Assembly (NCBI RefSeq): GCF_016901015.1
Contig: NZ_JAFEUP010000006.1
Span: 62,001 to 126,000 of the forward strand
DNA length: 64,000 nucleotides
Direction: 5' to 3'
From: Zestomonas insulae
Lineage (GTDB): Bacteria > Pseudomonadota > Gammaproteobacteria > Pseudomonadales > Pseudomonadaceae
Shown: positions 34,309-42,880 of the stretch, in pieces
Layout of the letters: each line of letters begins with the position of its first letter
Numbering within the stretch: the stretch's first letter is position 1
Position numbers and translations under genes: made by a program
Notes under the pieces: model-generated
What the model saw: the letters and a program-made list of their open reading frames with translations, nothing else
Databases searched by the model: none
Told to the model about the DNA's origin: nothing

Positions 34309-34323
34309 TTACGCAAAACGTAA
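34309..34323. promoter_or_regulatory. Inverted repeat, likely HmgR operator
   Basis: TTACG-CAAAA-CGTAA lies in the 100-base gap between divergent hmgA and its IclR regulator, in an AT-rich patch. In Pseudomonas putida HmgR represses hmgA from this kind of palindrome; here that role is inferred from position. Confidence 0.65.
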
Positions 34324-34380
34324 TTTGAGGCTGGCGGCGCGTCAAGCTATAACAGCCGCCTCGTCCGACTTCGCAGACCA

Positions 34381-35169
34381 ATGGCCATGAGCACCGACAC
34401 TCCCGATTCCGCCGCGCCGCGCCGCCAGAAAGTGCAATCCGCCGAGGTCGGCACGGAGATCCTCAAGGGCCTCGCCGCGCTGGCGCCGAGCACCTCGCTG
34501 GCGCGCCTGGCCGAGCATGTCGGCATGCCGGCGGCCAAGGTCCACCGCTACCTGCAGGCGTTGCTGGCCAGCGGCTTTGCCGAGCAGGATGCCTCGACCA
34601 ATCACTATGGCCTCGGCCCGCAGGCGCTGTATGTCGGACTGGCCGCCATTGGTCGGTTGGACGTGGTGCGGGTCGCCGTGCCGCAGCTGGCGGCGCTGCG
34701 CGACGCGCTCAACGAGACCTGTTTCCTCGCCGTGTGGGCCAACCATGGGCCGACCGTGGTGCATGTCGAGCAGCCGCGCCGCGCGGTGACCCTGGTGACC
34801 CAGGTCGGCTCGGTGCTGCCGCTGCTCGGCTCGTCCACCGGGCTGGTGTTCCAGGCCTGCCTCGGTGCGGCCGAGACCGCCGCGCTGCGCGCCGTGGAAC
34901 AGCAGGCGCCGGGTGCGCCGTCGGTTGAACAGCTGCAGGCGCAGGCCGCGCAGCTGCAGCGCGACGGCGTGCTGGATGTGCATGGCTTGCTGCTGCCTGG
35001 GGTCAATGCGCTGTCGGCGCCGCTGTTCGGCATCGGTGGGCAACTGGTCGGGGTGCTGACGGTGGTCGGTGCGGCGAGCGGCTTCGCCGCCGAGCCGCAG
35101 GGCCCGGCCGCGCGCCAGTTGCAGGCGGCGGCGCGGGCGATCAGCGAACGGATGGGCGGGGCGTTCTAG
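34381..35169 (+). CDS. hmgR: IclR-family repressor of the homogentisate operon (HmgR-like)
   Basis: A 262-residue IclR regulator. The winged HTH covers about 20-80 (VGTEILKGLAALAPSTSLARLAEHVGMPAAKVHRYLQALLASGFAEQD). The GAF-like effector domain follows (LRDALNETCFLAVWANHGPTVVHVEQ...PLLGSSTGLVFQACL; FGIGGQLVGVLTVVGAASGF). It is divergent from hmgA-fahA with a palindrome between, which supports a homogentisate-responsive repressor. An ATG two codons in is an alternative start. Confidence 0.87.
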   Translation: MAMSTDTPDSAAPRRQKVQSAEVGTEILKGLAALAPSTSLARLAEHVGMPAAKVHRYLQALLASGFAEQDASTNHYGLGPQALYVGLAAIGRLDVVRVAVPQLAALRDALNETCFLAVWANHGPTVVHVEQPRRAVTLVTQVGSVLPLLGSSTGLVFQACLGAAETAALRAVEQQAPGAPSVEQLQAQAAQLQRDGVLDVHGLLLPGVNALSAPLFGIGGQLVGVLTVVGAASGFAAEPQGPAARQLQAAARAISERMGGAF

Positions 35170-35199
35170 CGGCGCCCGGGCGGGCGCCACTCCAGCGGG

Positions 35200-36207
35200 T
35201 CAATGCAGGTGACGCTGCAGCTCCGCGGCGGCCTGTTGCAGCGCCGAGCGCACTGCGGGGATCGTGCTCAGCGGGTTGAGCAGGCCGTAGTCGTGGATCA
35301 TGCCGTTGTAGCGTACCGCGGTGACCGTCACCCCGGCGGCATCCAGCTTGCGCGCGTAGGCCTCGCCTTCGTCCCGCAGCACATCGAACTCGGCGGTCTG
35401 GATCAGCGCCGGCGGCAGCCCGGCCAGCTGCGCGGTGCTCGCCTGCAGCGGCGCGGCATAGGGCTGGCGGCGCTGGCTGGCGTCGGGGATATAGCTGTCC
35501 CAGAACCAGCGCATCATGTTGCGGGTCAGGAAGTGCTTGTCGGCGAACTGTTGGTAGGAGCCGGTCTCCAGGTTGGCGTCGGTGACCGGCCATAGCAGCA
35601 GCTGGAAGGCCAGCTTCGGCGTGCCCTTGTCCTTGGCCATCAGCGCTACCACCGCGGCCAGGTTGCCGCCGGCGCTGTTGCCGGCCACCGCCAGGCGGCT
35701 GCCGTCGACACCGATCTGCTGACCGTGGCTGGCCACCCATTGGGTCGCCGCGTAGGCCTGGTTGACCGCCACCGGGTAGCGCGCCTCGGGCGAGCGGCTG
35801 TAGTCGACGTACACCGCGGCGGCGCCGGAGCCGATCACCAGATCGCGGATCAGCCGCTCGTGGGTCGGGTAGTCGCCGAGCACCCAGCCGCCACCGTGGA
35901 AGAACATGAACGCTGGCAGCGTGCCGCTGGCGCCGACCGGGCGCACCACGGTGAGCTTGAGCGGCTGGCCGTCGACCTCGATGCTGGTCTGGCTGACCTC
36001 GGCGGGCGGCAGCTTGACCCCGGCCTGGGCGCCGACCAGCACGGCGCGGGCGTCGGCCGGCGGCAGTTGCTCGAGCGGTTTGCCGCTGCCGGCGTTGAGC
36101 ACATCGAGGAAGGCTTGGGTCTGGTGCTCGACGCCCGGGGCGGCGACGGCGAGGTTGAGCGAGGCGCCGAGCAGGCCGGCGGCGAAGGTGCGAGTCAGGT
36201 GGGTCAT
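35200..36207 (-). CDS. Secreted HSL-family alpha/beta hydrolase (lipase/esterase)
   Basis: A 335-residue protein with a signal peptide (MTHLTRTFAAGLLGASLNLAVAA). The hormone-sensitive-lipase oxyanion motif is FFHGGGWVLGDYPTHE. The nucleophile elbow is GNSAGGNLA, with an acid in the AEFDVLRDEGE stretch and His in YNGMIHDYG. It probably hydrolyses short-chain esters in the periplasm or outside; the substrate is unknown. It is convergent with hmgR, and a 185-base gap separates it from the GlxA-type regulator. Confidence 0.88.
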   Translation of the reverse strand: MTHLTRTFAAGLLGASLNLAVAAPGVEHQTQAFLDVLNAGSGKPLEQLPPADARAVLVGAQAGVKLPPAEVSQTSIEVDGQPLKLTVVRPVGASGTLPAFMFFHGGGWVLGDYPTHERLIRDLVIGSGAAAVYVDYSRSPEARYPVAVNQAYAATQWVASHGQQIGVDGSRLAVAGNSAGGNLAAVVALMAKDKGTPKLAFQLLLWPVTDANLETGSYQQFADKHFLTRNMMRWFWDSYIPDASQRRQPYAAPLQASTAQLAGLPPALIQTAEFDVLRDEGEAYARKLDAAGVTVTAVRYNGMIHDYGLLNPLSTIPAVRSALQQAAAELQRHLH

Positions 36208-36392
36208 GGTGAGTGCTCCGCAAGGTGAGGTCGGTCGAGACGCATGTGGCCGTCGCTACCGTCCGGGAGGTCGGTGGCTGGCGTGGGCTCAGTATTCGGC
36301 GGCGGCGGAGCGGCGGGGATGGGACGGATCGACGATAACGCGGGCGAAAATGACAGCCCCGCGCGGCGCACTAAAGCCCGCGCGCGAGGCGT

Positions 36393-37394
36393 TCAGGCCG
36401 GTTGGGCGGGGGCGCTGACGCCGAAGCGCCGGCGGTAGTCGCTGGGTGACAGGCCGGTGATCTTCTTGAAGGTGCTGCGGAAGGCGCCGGGGTCCTGGTA
36501 ACCGACGGTCCAGGCGATGTGGTCGACCGTGCCGTTGGTGAATTCGAGCAGCTCGCGGGCACGGCCGACCCGCACGTGCTGGCAGTACTCGGTGGGCTTC
36601 AGTCCGGTGGCGCTGCGGAAGCGGCGCAGGAAGGTACGCTCCTCGAGGCCGGCGCGCTCGGCCATCGCCGCCAGCGAGACGTCCACCGCGCCGCCGGCCT
36701 GCAGCCAGTGCTGCACGCGCAGCACCGCGGCATCGCCGTGGCTGAGGATCGGCGCGAAGTTGCTGCCGCAGGCCTGCGCGCTGTCGCTGTGCTCGACCAT
36801 CAGGAAACGCGCGGTGTGGGTGGCGATGCTCGGCCCCATCAGCCGGTCGACCAGGCGCAGGCCGAGTTCGGCCCAGGCCATCAGGCCGGCGGTGGTGATC
36901 ACGTCGCCGTCGTCGACGATCGGTTTGTCGGCCTCCACCTTGAGCCGCGGGTAGCGCTCGGCGAGCGCCTTGGCGTGGGTCCAGTGGGTGGTCACCGTGC
37001 GCCCGTCGAGCAGCCCGGTTTCGGCGAGGAAGAACGCTCCCAGGCACACCGCGCCGACCGTCGCGCCGGCGGCGTGCTGCTCGCGAATCCAGCCGGCCAG
37101 CGGCTGCAGCTCGGCGCTGCTGGGCAGGCCGGCCAGCGACGGCGGCACCAGCACGGCGACCAGCCGGCTGTCGGCCTCGGCGTGACTGTCGGTGCTGCGT
37201 TCGGCGCGCTGGCTGTCCGGGTTGAACCGCCACTGGCTGACGCGCAGCACCGGCAACTGGCTGGAGGCTTGTTCGCCGGCGATGCGGTTGGCCACCTCGA
37301 ACAGGTCGACCAGGCCGCCGACGGCGGAGGTCTGCGCGCCGGGGTAGACCAGCAGGCCGATCTCGACGATTGGATTGGGCGTGCGCGTTGTCAT
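36393..37394 (-). CDS. GlxA-family AraC-type regulator (DJ-1/PfpI plus HTH)
   Basis: A 333-residue regulator. The N-terminal DJ-1/PfpI-like domain covers about 10-200 (IGLLVYPGAQTSAVGGLVDLFEVANRIA; GAVCLGAFFLAETGLLDGRTVTTHWTHAKAL, with a Cys at the elbow). The C-terminal AraC double HTH follows (LAAMAERAGLEERTFLRRFRSATGLKPTEYCQHVRVGRARELLEFTNGTVDHIAWTVGYQDPGAFRSTFKKITGLSPSDYRRRF). It is divergent from the cysteine hydrolase across about 90 bases, so it probably controls that gene. Confidence 0.9.
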   Translation of the reverse strand: MTTRTPNPIVEIGLLVYPGAQTSAVGGLVDLFEVANRIAGEQASSQLPVLRVSQWRFNPDSQRAERSTDSHAEADSRLVAVLVPPSLAGLPSSAELQPLAGWIREQHAAGATVGAVCLGAFFLAETGLLDGRTVTTHWTHAKALAERYPRLKVEADKPIVDDGDVITTAGLMAWAELGLRLVDRLMGPSIATHTARFLMVEHSDSAQACGSNFAPILSHGDAAVLRVQHWLQAGGAVDVSLAAMAERAGLEERTFLRRFRSATGLKPTEYCQHVRVGRARELLEFTNGTVDHIAWTVGYQDPGAFRSTFKKITGLSPSDYRRRFGVSAPAQPA

Positions 37395-37487
37395 TTTACC
37401 CGCCGCTATTGTCGTTCCCGATCATCCTCAGGTGGCGGCGGGCGGCCAATACTGAAGCCACATCCAACCCACCCCGAGGACACCGCC

Positions 37488-38036
37488 ATGACTCAGCAAG
37501 CGCTTATCGTAGTTGATATCCAGAACGACTACTTCCCGGCCGGCAAATGGCCGCTGGTCGGCGTCGAAGCTGCCGCCGACAACGCCGCCCGGCTGATCCG
37601 GGCATTCCGCGCCGCGGGCCGTCTGGTGGTGCACATCCGCCACGAATTCACCCGTCCCGATGCACCGTTCTTCGCCCCCGGCACGCCCGGCGCGCAGTTG
37701 CACGCCAAGGTGCTCAACCAGGGCAACGAGCCGGTGGTGCTCAAGCACTACATCAACTCGTTCCGCGACACCGAGCTGAAGGCGATCCTCGACCGCCACA
37801 GCATCGGCGAGCTGGTGGTGGTCGGCAACATGAGCCACATGTGCGTCGACGGCATCACCCGCGCGGCGGTGGACTTCGGCTACCCGACCACGGTGATCCA
37901 CGACGCCTGCGCCTCGCGCGACCTGGAGTTCGACGGCGTCGAGGTGCCGGCCGCGCAGGTCCACGCGGCGTTCATGGCCGCACTGGCGTTCGGCTACGCC
38001 AAGGTGATCTCCACCGACGACTACCTGAGCGCCTGA
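37488..38036 (+). CDS. Isochorismatase-family cysteine hydrolase
   Basis: A 182-residue cytosolic hydrolase with the Asp-Lys-Cys triad D10 (IVVDIQNDYF), K86 (VVLKHY) and C119 (NMSHMCVDGITRAAVDFGY). The nucleophile context HMCVDG fits nicotinamidase/isochorismatase-like amidohydrolases. The substrate is not known. It faces the GlxA-type regulator, a common pairing for inducible small amidohydrolases. A strong terminator follows. Confidence 0.88.
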   Translation: MTQQALIVVDIQNDYFPAGKWPLVGVEAAADNAARLIRAFRAAGRLVVHIRHEFTRPDAPFFAPGTPGAQLHAKVLNQGNEPVVLKHYINSFRDTELKAILDRHSIGELVVVGNMSHMCVDGITRAAVDFGYPTTVIHDACASRDLEFDGVEVPAAQVHAAFMAALAFGYAKVISTDDYLSA

Positions 38037-38047
38037 GCCCCGCGCCG

Positions 38048-38082
38048 ACGCCCCGTCCCGCTGGTGCGGGGCGGGGCGTTTT
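38048..38082 (+). terminator. Rho-independent terminator
   Basis: ACGCCCCGTCCCGC, loop TGGT, GCGGGGCGGGGCGT, then TTTT. Fourteen-base stem with one G-T pair, 11 bases after the hydrolase stop. Confidence 0.9.
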
Positions 38083-38154
38083 GCTGTGCGCGGGCTGGCG
38101 TTTGCGGCGGCTTTGCTGGTCAATAGAGCATCCCCGTTGCGCCGAGTGCCGCCG

Positions 38155-39279
38155 ATGATCCCGTTTGCCCCCGCCGTGCTGTCTGCCCGTATGCCCACCT
38201 GGCTCGGCCTGGCGCTGCTGCTGGCCCTCGCCGGCTGTGCCTCGCCGCGCAGCCAGGCGCCGGCGGAACGCCACCCGGATGCGGTGCGCGCGCAGCTGGT
38301 GCGCCTGCTGCCGGCCAGCACCGCCGATCGCCAGGGCTGGGCCACCGACATCTACGCGGCATTCGCCGCGCAGCGCATCGCCACCACGGATGCCAATCTC
38401 TGCGCGGTGCTGGCGGTGACCGAGCAGGAGTCGACCTTCCAGGCCGACCCGCCGGTGGCCGGGCTGCCGCGCATCGCCCGCCAGGAAATCAACCGCCGTG
38501 CCGCCGCCCTGCATGTGCCGGGCTTTCTGGTCGATGCCGCGCTGGGCATCACCTCGCCGAACGGCAAGAGTTACAAGGCGCGCCTGGCCAGCGTGCGCAG
38601 CGAGCGCCAGCTGAGCCTGCTGTTCGAGGACTTCATCGGCATGGTGCCGCTCGGCCGCCAGCTGTTCGGCGGCCTCAACCCGGTGCACACCGGCGGGCCG
38701 ATGCAGGTCAGCATCGCCTTCGCCGAGGCCCATGCGCGCGACTATCCCTATCCGGTCGACGGCTCGATTCGTCACGAGGTGTTCAGTCGGCGTGGCGGCC
38801 TGTACTTCGGCATCGCCCACCTGCTCGGCTACCCGGCGGACTACCCGCAGATGCGCTACCGCTTCGCCGACTTCAACGCCGGCTGGTACGCCAGCCGCAA
38901 CGCGGCGTTCCAGCAGGCGGTGAGTCGCGCCTCGGGGATTCCCCTGGCGCTGGACGGCGACCTGGTGCGCCCCGGCTCCAGTGCGCCGGGGCAGACCGAG
39001 CTGGCGGTGCGCGCGTTACGCCCGCGCCTGGAGATGAGCGAGGCGGCCATCCGCCGCGAGCTGAAACAGGGCGAGCTGGCCGAGTTCGCCGACACTGAGG
39101 TGTATGCGCGGGTCTTCGCTTTGGCTGACGCGCTGCAGGCCAAGCCGTTGCCACGCGCGGTGCTGCCGGGCATCCGTCTGGAAAGCCCGAAGATCACCCG
39201 CCAGCTGACCACTGCCTGGTTCGCCGAGCGGGTCGACGAACGCTACCAGCGCTGCCTGAAGCGCGCCGCCCAGGGTTGA
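38155..39279 (+). CDS. DUF1615 lipoprotein
   Basis: A 374-residue predicted outer-membrane lipoprotein with lipobox LALAGC (Cys 28 from this start). The body matches DUF1615 as I recall it: CAVLAVTEQESTFQADPPVAGLPRIARQEI, TGGPMQVSIAFAEAH and GIAHLLGYPADYPQMRYRFADFNAGWYASRNAAFQ. This resembles a lysozyme-like fold with a TEQES glutamate as possible catalytic residue; that is inference. The ATG at 38191 gives a shorter, cleaner signal peptide and is an alternative. Confidence 0.8.
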   Translation: MIPFAPAVLSARMPTWLGLALLLALAGCASPRSQAPAERHPDAVRAQLVRLLPASTADRQGWATDIYAAFAAQRIATTDANLCAVLAVTEQESTFQADPPVAGLPRIARQEINRRAAALHVPGFLVDAALGITSPNGKSYKARLASVRSERQLSLLFEDFIGMVPLGRQLFGGLNPVHTGGPMQVSIAFAEAHARDYPYPVDGSIRHEVFSRRGGLYFGIAHLLGYPADYPQMRYRFADFNAGWYASRNAAFQQAVSRASGIPLALDGDLVRPGSSAPGQTELAVRALRPRLEMSEAAIRRELKQGELAEFADTEVYARVFALADALQAKPLPRAVLPGIRLESPKITRQLTTAWFAERVDERYQRCLKRAAQG

Positions 39280-39384
39280 TACGGGTGAGGGTCTGCTGAA
39301 GGACCTATGTGGAACACTGGGGCTGCTGGCCGATCGCTCGGTCACTGCGTTGCCTTGCTTGGCTCGAGACCTCCACCTCCGTCG

Positions 39385-39460
39385 CCCCCGCGCAGGCGGG
39401 GGCCCAGAAGGCGGGCAGGCCACTCGTAGCGGGCAGCTGGATACCGGCCTGCGCCGGTAT
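39385..39460. repeat. Double-hairpin interspersed repeat
   Basis: CCCCCGCGCAGGCGGGGG and ATACCGGCCTGCGCCGGTAT flank a 38-base centre, with CCCAG after the first arm and GCTGG before the second, followed by GACGG. This is the common proteobacterial '...CCAG/CTGGATxCCxGCCTGCGCxGGxATGACG' element. The gap 39280-39536 holds no gene. Confidence 0.75.
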
Positions 39461-39536
39461 GACGGGCTGGTGGGGGGGCGGTGGTGGGGAAGCGCAGCGC
39501 TGCTGGCGATCTCCGCCATCCTGCCGCAACAGGGGC

Positions 39537-39860
39537 TTAGGCGCTGTGCTGATCGGCGCTGTCGCGCTCGGGCTGGCGCTTCGGCGCCGGCGCCTCGCCG
39601 TCACCTTCGGCCTTGTCCCGTTCGGCCGGCGGCGCCTGGTCGAGCCAGTCCTCGGTGGACTTCTGCGCCTGGTCGATCTTCTCGTTGAGCTGCTTGGTGG
39701 TGTCGTTGATGACCTCGCGGGCCGCCTGCTCGACCTGCTGCTTGGCCTCGTCGGCGAGCTTCTGCGCGGCGTTTTCAGCGGCGTCGCAGCCGGCCAGGGT
39801 CAGCAGCACGGCGAGGCCGGCGATGCGCAGCGGAGCGAGGAACGGGGCGGGGGTGAACAT
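39537..39860 (-). CDS. Small hypothetical lipoprotein with amphipathic helix
   Basis: A 107-residue protein with lipobox LTLAGC (Cys near 25). A charged helical stretch rich in Ala, Gln, Lys and Glu follows (AAENAAQKLADEAKQQVEQAAREVINDTTKQLNEKIDQAQKS), predicted coiled-coil, and then an acidic tail. No domain is recognised. It may be an envelope lipoprotein comparable in size to small stress lipoproteins. It is monocistronic on the minus strand between two plus-strand genes. Confidence 0.7.
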   Translation of the reverse strand: MFTPAPFLAPLRIAGLAVLLTLAGCDAAENAAQKLADEAKQQVEQAAREVINDTTKQLNEKIDQAQKSTEDWLDQAPPAERDKAEGDGEAPAPKRQPERDSADQHSA

Positions 39861-40031
39861 GCGGGGCTACCTCAAACGGGAACAGGAACGCGCGGCGCGC
39901 GGCCGGGATAGATAGTAAGAAGCCGCGCGCGCCGCTGCGCAGGGGCTTATTTGCAAATTGTTGCGGGTCGCCTTGGCAGGTACCCTCAGCGCTCGGGCCG
40001 TTGCCGGCCGCGGTCTTTCAGGAGTTTCCAC

Positions 40032-40445
40032 GTGGTAGACAAAGAAACGCTCGCGCAATTCATCCGCACCGAGTTCCCGCAGACCCGGGTGGTCATCGAC
40101 TCGGTGGGGCAGCGCGCCGCCACGGTGTCGCTGGACGTCGACGACAGCGACCTGCGCCCCGGCGGTACGGTGTCCGGGCCGACCATGATGGCGCTGGCGG
40201 ATGTCGCGCTGTATGTCGCGGTACTGGGTGAGATCGGCATCGTGCCGCTGGCGGTGACCACCAACCTGACCATCAACTTCCTGCGCCGCCCGGCGGCCGG
40301 CCAGCGCCTGCGCGGCGAGTGCCAGCTGATGAAGGTCGGCAAGAGCCTGGCGATCGGCGAGGTGTCGCTGTACTCGGCGGGCAACGACGAGCCGGTGGCG
40401 CACGTCGTCGGCACCTATGCCATCCCGCCGCAGCACCTGCGCTAG
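40032..40445 (+). CDS. PaaI-type hotdog thioesterase
   Basis: A 137-residue hotdog-fold protein: GGTVSGPTMMALADVALYVAVLGEIGIVPLAVTTNLTINFLRRP is the PaaI/YbaW-type core, with the Asp in ADVALY as probable catalytic residue. It hydrolyses acyl-CoA thioesters of unknown identity, possibly connected to the acyl-CoA genes downstream on the other strand. The start is a GTG with AGGAG seven bases upstream. A palindromic element begins directly after the stop. Confidence 0.83.
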   Translation: MVDKETLAQFIRTEFPQTRVVIDSVGQRAATVSLDVDDSDLRPGGTVSGPTMMALADVALYVAVLGEIGIVPLAVTTNLTINFLRRPAAGQRLRGECQLMKVGKSLAIGEVSLYSAGNDEPVAHVVGTYAIPPQHLR

Positions 40446-40584
40446 GTTCTGCACCAAAACTGCCTGCGCTCGGTGAGGCTGCGTTAAAAACAGGCTCGGA
40501 CTGCTCATTTACAACTCGTAAACTCCGCGTCCTCGCCTGTTTTTGCCTTGCCTGACCTTCGCTCGGCGACTTTTCGTGCAGAAC
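40446..40584. repeat. 139-bp palindromic (MITE-like) element
   Basis: Bounded by perfect 9-base inverted repeats GTTCTGCAC and GTGCAGAAC. Inside, AAAAACAGGC ... GCCTGTTTTT and CTCATTTACAACTCGTAAAC form a nested palindrome. It has no coding capacity and abuts the thioesterase stop. I recall similar GTTAAAAACAGGCTCGGACT sequences as dispersed repeats in Pseudomonas. Confidence 0.75.
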
Positions 40585-40624
40585 CCCGTTCAGCACGCCG
40601 CCCGCTGTCAGACCGGCGGCGGTC

Positions 40625-41776
40625 TCACAGGCCGTAGTGGGCCAGTTCGCGGGCGATCAGCAGGCGTTGCACTTCGCTGGTGCCTTCGTAGATCTGCGTG
40701 ATGCGCGCGTCGCGGTAGTACTTCTCCACCGGGTAGTCCTCCAGGTAACCGTAGCCACCGTGGATCTGCACGGCGCTGGAGCAGACCTTCTCGGCCATCT
40801 CCGAGGCGAACAGCTTGGCCTGCGAGGCCTCCGACAGGCACGCCTGGCCGGCGCTCTTCAGCCGCGCGGCGTGCAGCACCAGCAGACGCGTGGCATTGAG
40901 CTGGGTGTGCATGTCGGCGAGCAGGTTGGCGACGCTCTGGTGTTCGATGATCGGCTTGCCGAACTGGATGCGCTCGCGGGCGTAGACCAGCGCCGCCTCG
41001 AACGCCGCGCGGGCGATGCCGAGCGCCTGGGCGGCGATGCCGATGCGCCCGCCTTCGAGATTCGACAGGGCGATGGCCAGGCCCTTGCCGCGCTCGCCGA
41101 GCAGGTTGGCTTCGGGAATGCGGCAGTTGCTCAGGGTCACCGCGCAGGTGTCGGAGGCCTTGATGCCCATCTTGTGCTCGCTGCGGTCGACCACGAAGCC
41201 GGGCGTGTCGGTCGGCACCAGGAACGCCGACAGGCCTTTCTTGCCGAGTTCCGGGTCGCTCACCGCGAAGACGATCGCCAGCTTGGCGCGCTTGCCGTTG
41301 CTGACGAACTGCTTGGCGCCGTTGAGCACCCACTGGCCGTCCACCAGCTCGGCGCGGGTGCGCAGGTTGTGCGCCTCCGAGCCGGCCTGCGGCTCGGTCA
41401 GGCAGAAGCAACCGATCGCCTGGCCGCTGGCCAGCGCCGGTAGCCATTCCTGCTGTTGCGCCGGGTTGCCGTAGCGCAGCAGCGGCGCGCAACCGACCGA
41501 GTTGTGGATGCTCATCAGCGCGCCGGTGGCGCCGTCGCCGGCAGAGATTTCCTCCACTGCCAGGGCGTAGGCGACGAAGTCGATGTACGAGCCGCCCCAT
41601 TGCTCGGGCACCACCATGCCGAGCAGGCCCAGCTCGCCCATCTGCGCCACCAGCGCGTCGTCGATCCAGCCGGCCTTCTCCATGGCCTGGGCCTTCGGGG
41701 CGATCTCGCGACGGGCGAAGTCGCGCGCCAGGTCGCGGATCATGCGTTGTTCTTCGCTCAGTTCGAGGTCATGCAT
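40625..41776 (-). CDS. Acyl-CoA dehydrogenase, probably isobutyryl-CoA
   Basis: A 383-residue FAD enzyme with CFCLTEPQAGSEAHNL, MGIKASDTCAVTLSNCRIP, IAAQALGIARAAFEAALVYARERIQFGKPI and the signature KYYRDARITQIYEGTSEVQRLLIA, which contains the catalytic Glu (IYEGTSE). Last gene of the valine operon with mmsA, mmsB, a hydratase and a 3-hydroxyisobutyryl-CoA-hydrolase-like gene. Oxidation of isobutyryl-CoA to methacrylyl-CoA is therefore the likely reaction. Twelve bases follow the upstream gene. Confidence 0.88.
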   Translation of the reverse strand: MHDLELSEEQRMIRDLARDFARREIAPKAQAMEKAGWIDDALVAQMGELGLLGMVVPEQWGGSYIDFVAYALAVEEISAGDGATGALMSIHNSVGCAPLLRYGNPAQQQEWLPALASGQAIGCFCLTEPQAGSEAHNLRTRAELVDGQWVLNGAKQFVSNGKRAKLAIVFAVSDPELGKKGLSAFLVPTDTPGFVVDRSEHKMGIKASDTCAVTLSNCRIPEANLLGERGKGLAIALSNLEGGRIGIAAQALGIARAAFEAALVYARERIQFGKPIIEHQSVANLLADMHTQLNATRLLVLHAARLKSAGQACLSEASQAKLFASEMAEKVCSSAVQIHGGYGYLEDYPVEKYYRDARITQIYEGTSEVQRLLIARELAHYGL

Positions 41777-41788
41777 CGGACGGTTCTC

Positions 41789-42880
41789 TCAGTGTTCGGC
41801 GGCCAGGCGCGCGGGGCGCTTGGCCGGTTTGCCGGGCTTGAAGCCGGCGAAGAAATCCTGCACCCGCGCCGGGTGCAGTTCCGCCAGGCTCGGCGGATTC
41901 CAGCGCGGCGTCTTGTCCTTGTCGACGATCAGCGCGCGCACGCCTTCCATGATGTCGCCCTTGGCGAACCATTGGCGGTCGAGGTGCAGCTCCAGTTCGA
42001 AGCATTCTGCCAGGCTCAGGCTGCGCCCGCGGCGCAGCTGTTCGAGGGTCACGGCCAGCGCCAGCGGCGAACGGCTGTCGAGCAGCTTGAGGGTTTCCTC
42101 GGCCCAGTCACGGTATTCGCCACGCTGCTCGCTGGCCAGCGAGGCGCGGATCGCCGTCAGGTCGGCGTGGCAGAAGTGCTCGTCGATGGCCGGGCGCAGC
42201 GCGCGCAGTTCGGCACCGGCGAGCTTGTTGCTGGCCAGCGTGGCGAGCAGGCTGCGCAACGCTTCCTGCGGGTGACCGGTCCACTCCATCTGGTCCAGGC
42301 AACGGTCCAGTTCAGCGAACTGGCTGGCCGGCAGGCACCAGTCGGCGAGGCGCGTGTACAGCGCATCGGCGGCGCGCACATGGGCGCCGGTGAGGCCCAG
42401 GTAGATGCCCAGCTCGCCGTCCAGGCGCGACAGGAAGTAGCTGCCGCCGACGTCGGGGAAGTAGCCGATGCCGGTTTCCGGCATGCCCATCTTCACCCGC
42501 TCGCTGACCACCCGCAGCGCGGCGCCCTGCACCAGGCCCATGCCGCCGCCGAGAACGAAGCCGTCCATCAGCGCGAGGAGCGGTTTCGGGTAGTGGTAGA
42601 GGTATTCGTCGAGGGCGTATTCCTCCTCGAAGAACACCTGGTGCAGGTCGTCGCCGGCGCGGTAGCTGTCGTACAGCGAGCGGATGTCGCCGCCGGCGCA
42701 GAAGGCCTTTTCGCCGCTGCCGCGCAGCACCACGGCGAGAATCTGCGGGTCGTCCTGCCAGGCCTGCAGCTGCTGCCACAGGCTGCGGATCATCGGCAGG
42801 TTGAGGGCGTTGAGGCCGCTCGGGCGGTTCAGGGTCAGGTGGCCGATGCGGTTGCGCACCGCGCTGAGGACTTCGTTCAT
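41789..42880 (-). CDS. 3-hydroxyisobutyryl-CoA hydrolase-like (crotonase fold)
   Basis: A 363-residue crotonase-superfamily protein, longer than hydratases and typical of HIBCH. NRPSGLNALNLPMIRSLWQQL and EKAFCAGGDIRSLYDSYR form the oxyanion site; MDGFVLGGGMGLVQGAALRVVSERVKMGMPETGIGYFPDVGGSYFLSRL follows with the HIBCH-type Glu and Asp. It frees 3-hydroxyisobutyrate from CoA in valine breakdown, feeding MmsB. The ATG shares one base with the mmsB stop (TGATG); a longer in-frame ORF into mmsB is a shadow. Confidence 0.88.
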   Translation of the reverse strand: MNEVLSAVRNRIGHLTLNRPSGLNALNLPMIRSLWQQLQAWQDDPQILAVVLRGSGEKAFCAGGDIRSLYDSYRAGDDLHQVFFEEEYALDEYLYHYPKPLLALMDGFVLGGGMGLVQGAALRVVSERVKMGMPETGIGYFPDVGGSYFLSRLDGELGIYLGLTGAHVRAADALYTRLADWCLPASQFAELDRCLDQMEWTGHPQEALRSLLATLASNKLAGAELRALRPAIDEHFCHADLTAIRASLASEQRGEYRDWAEETLKLLDSRSPLALAVTLEQLRRGRSLSLAECFELELHLDRQWFAKGDIMEGVRALIVDKDKTPRWNPPSLAELHPARVQDFFAGFKPGKPAKRPARLAAEH

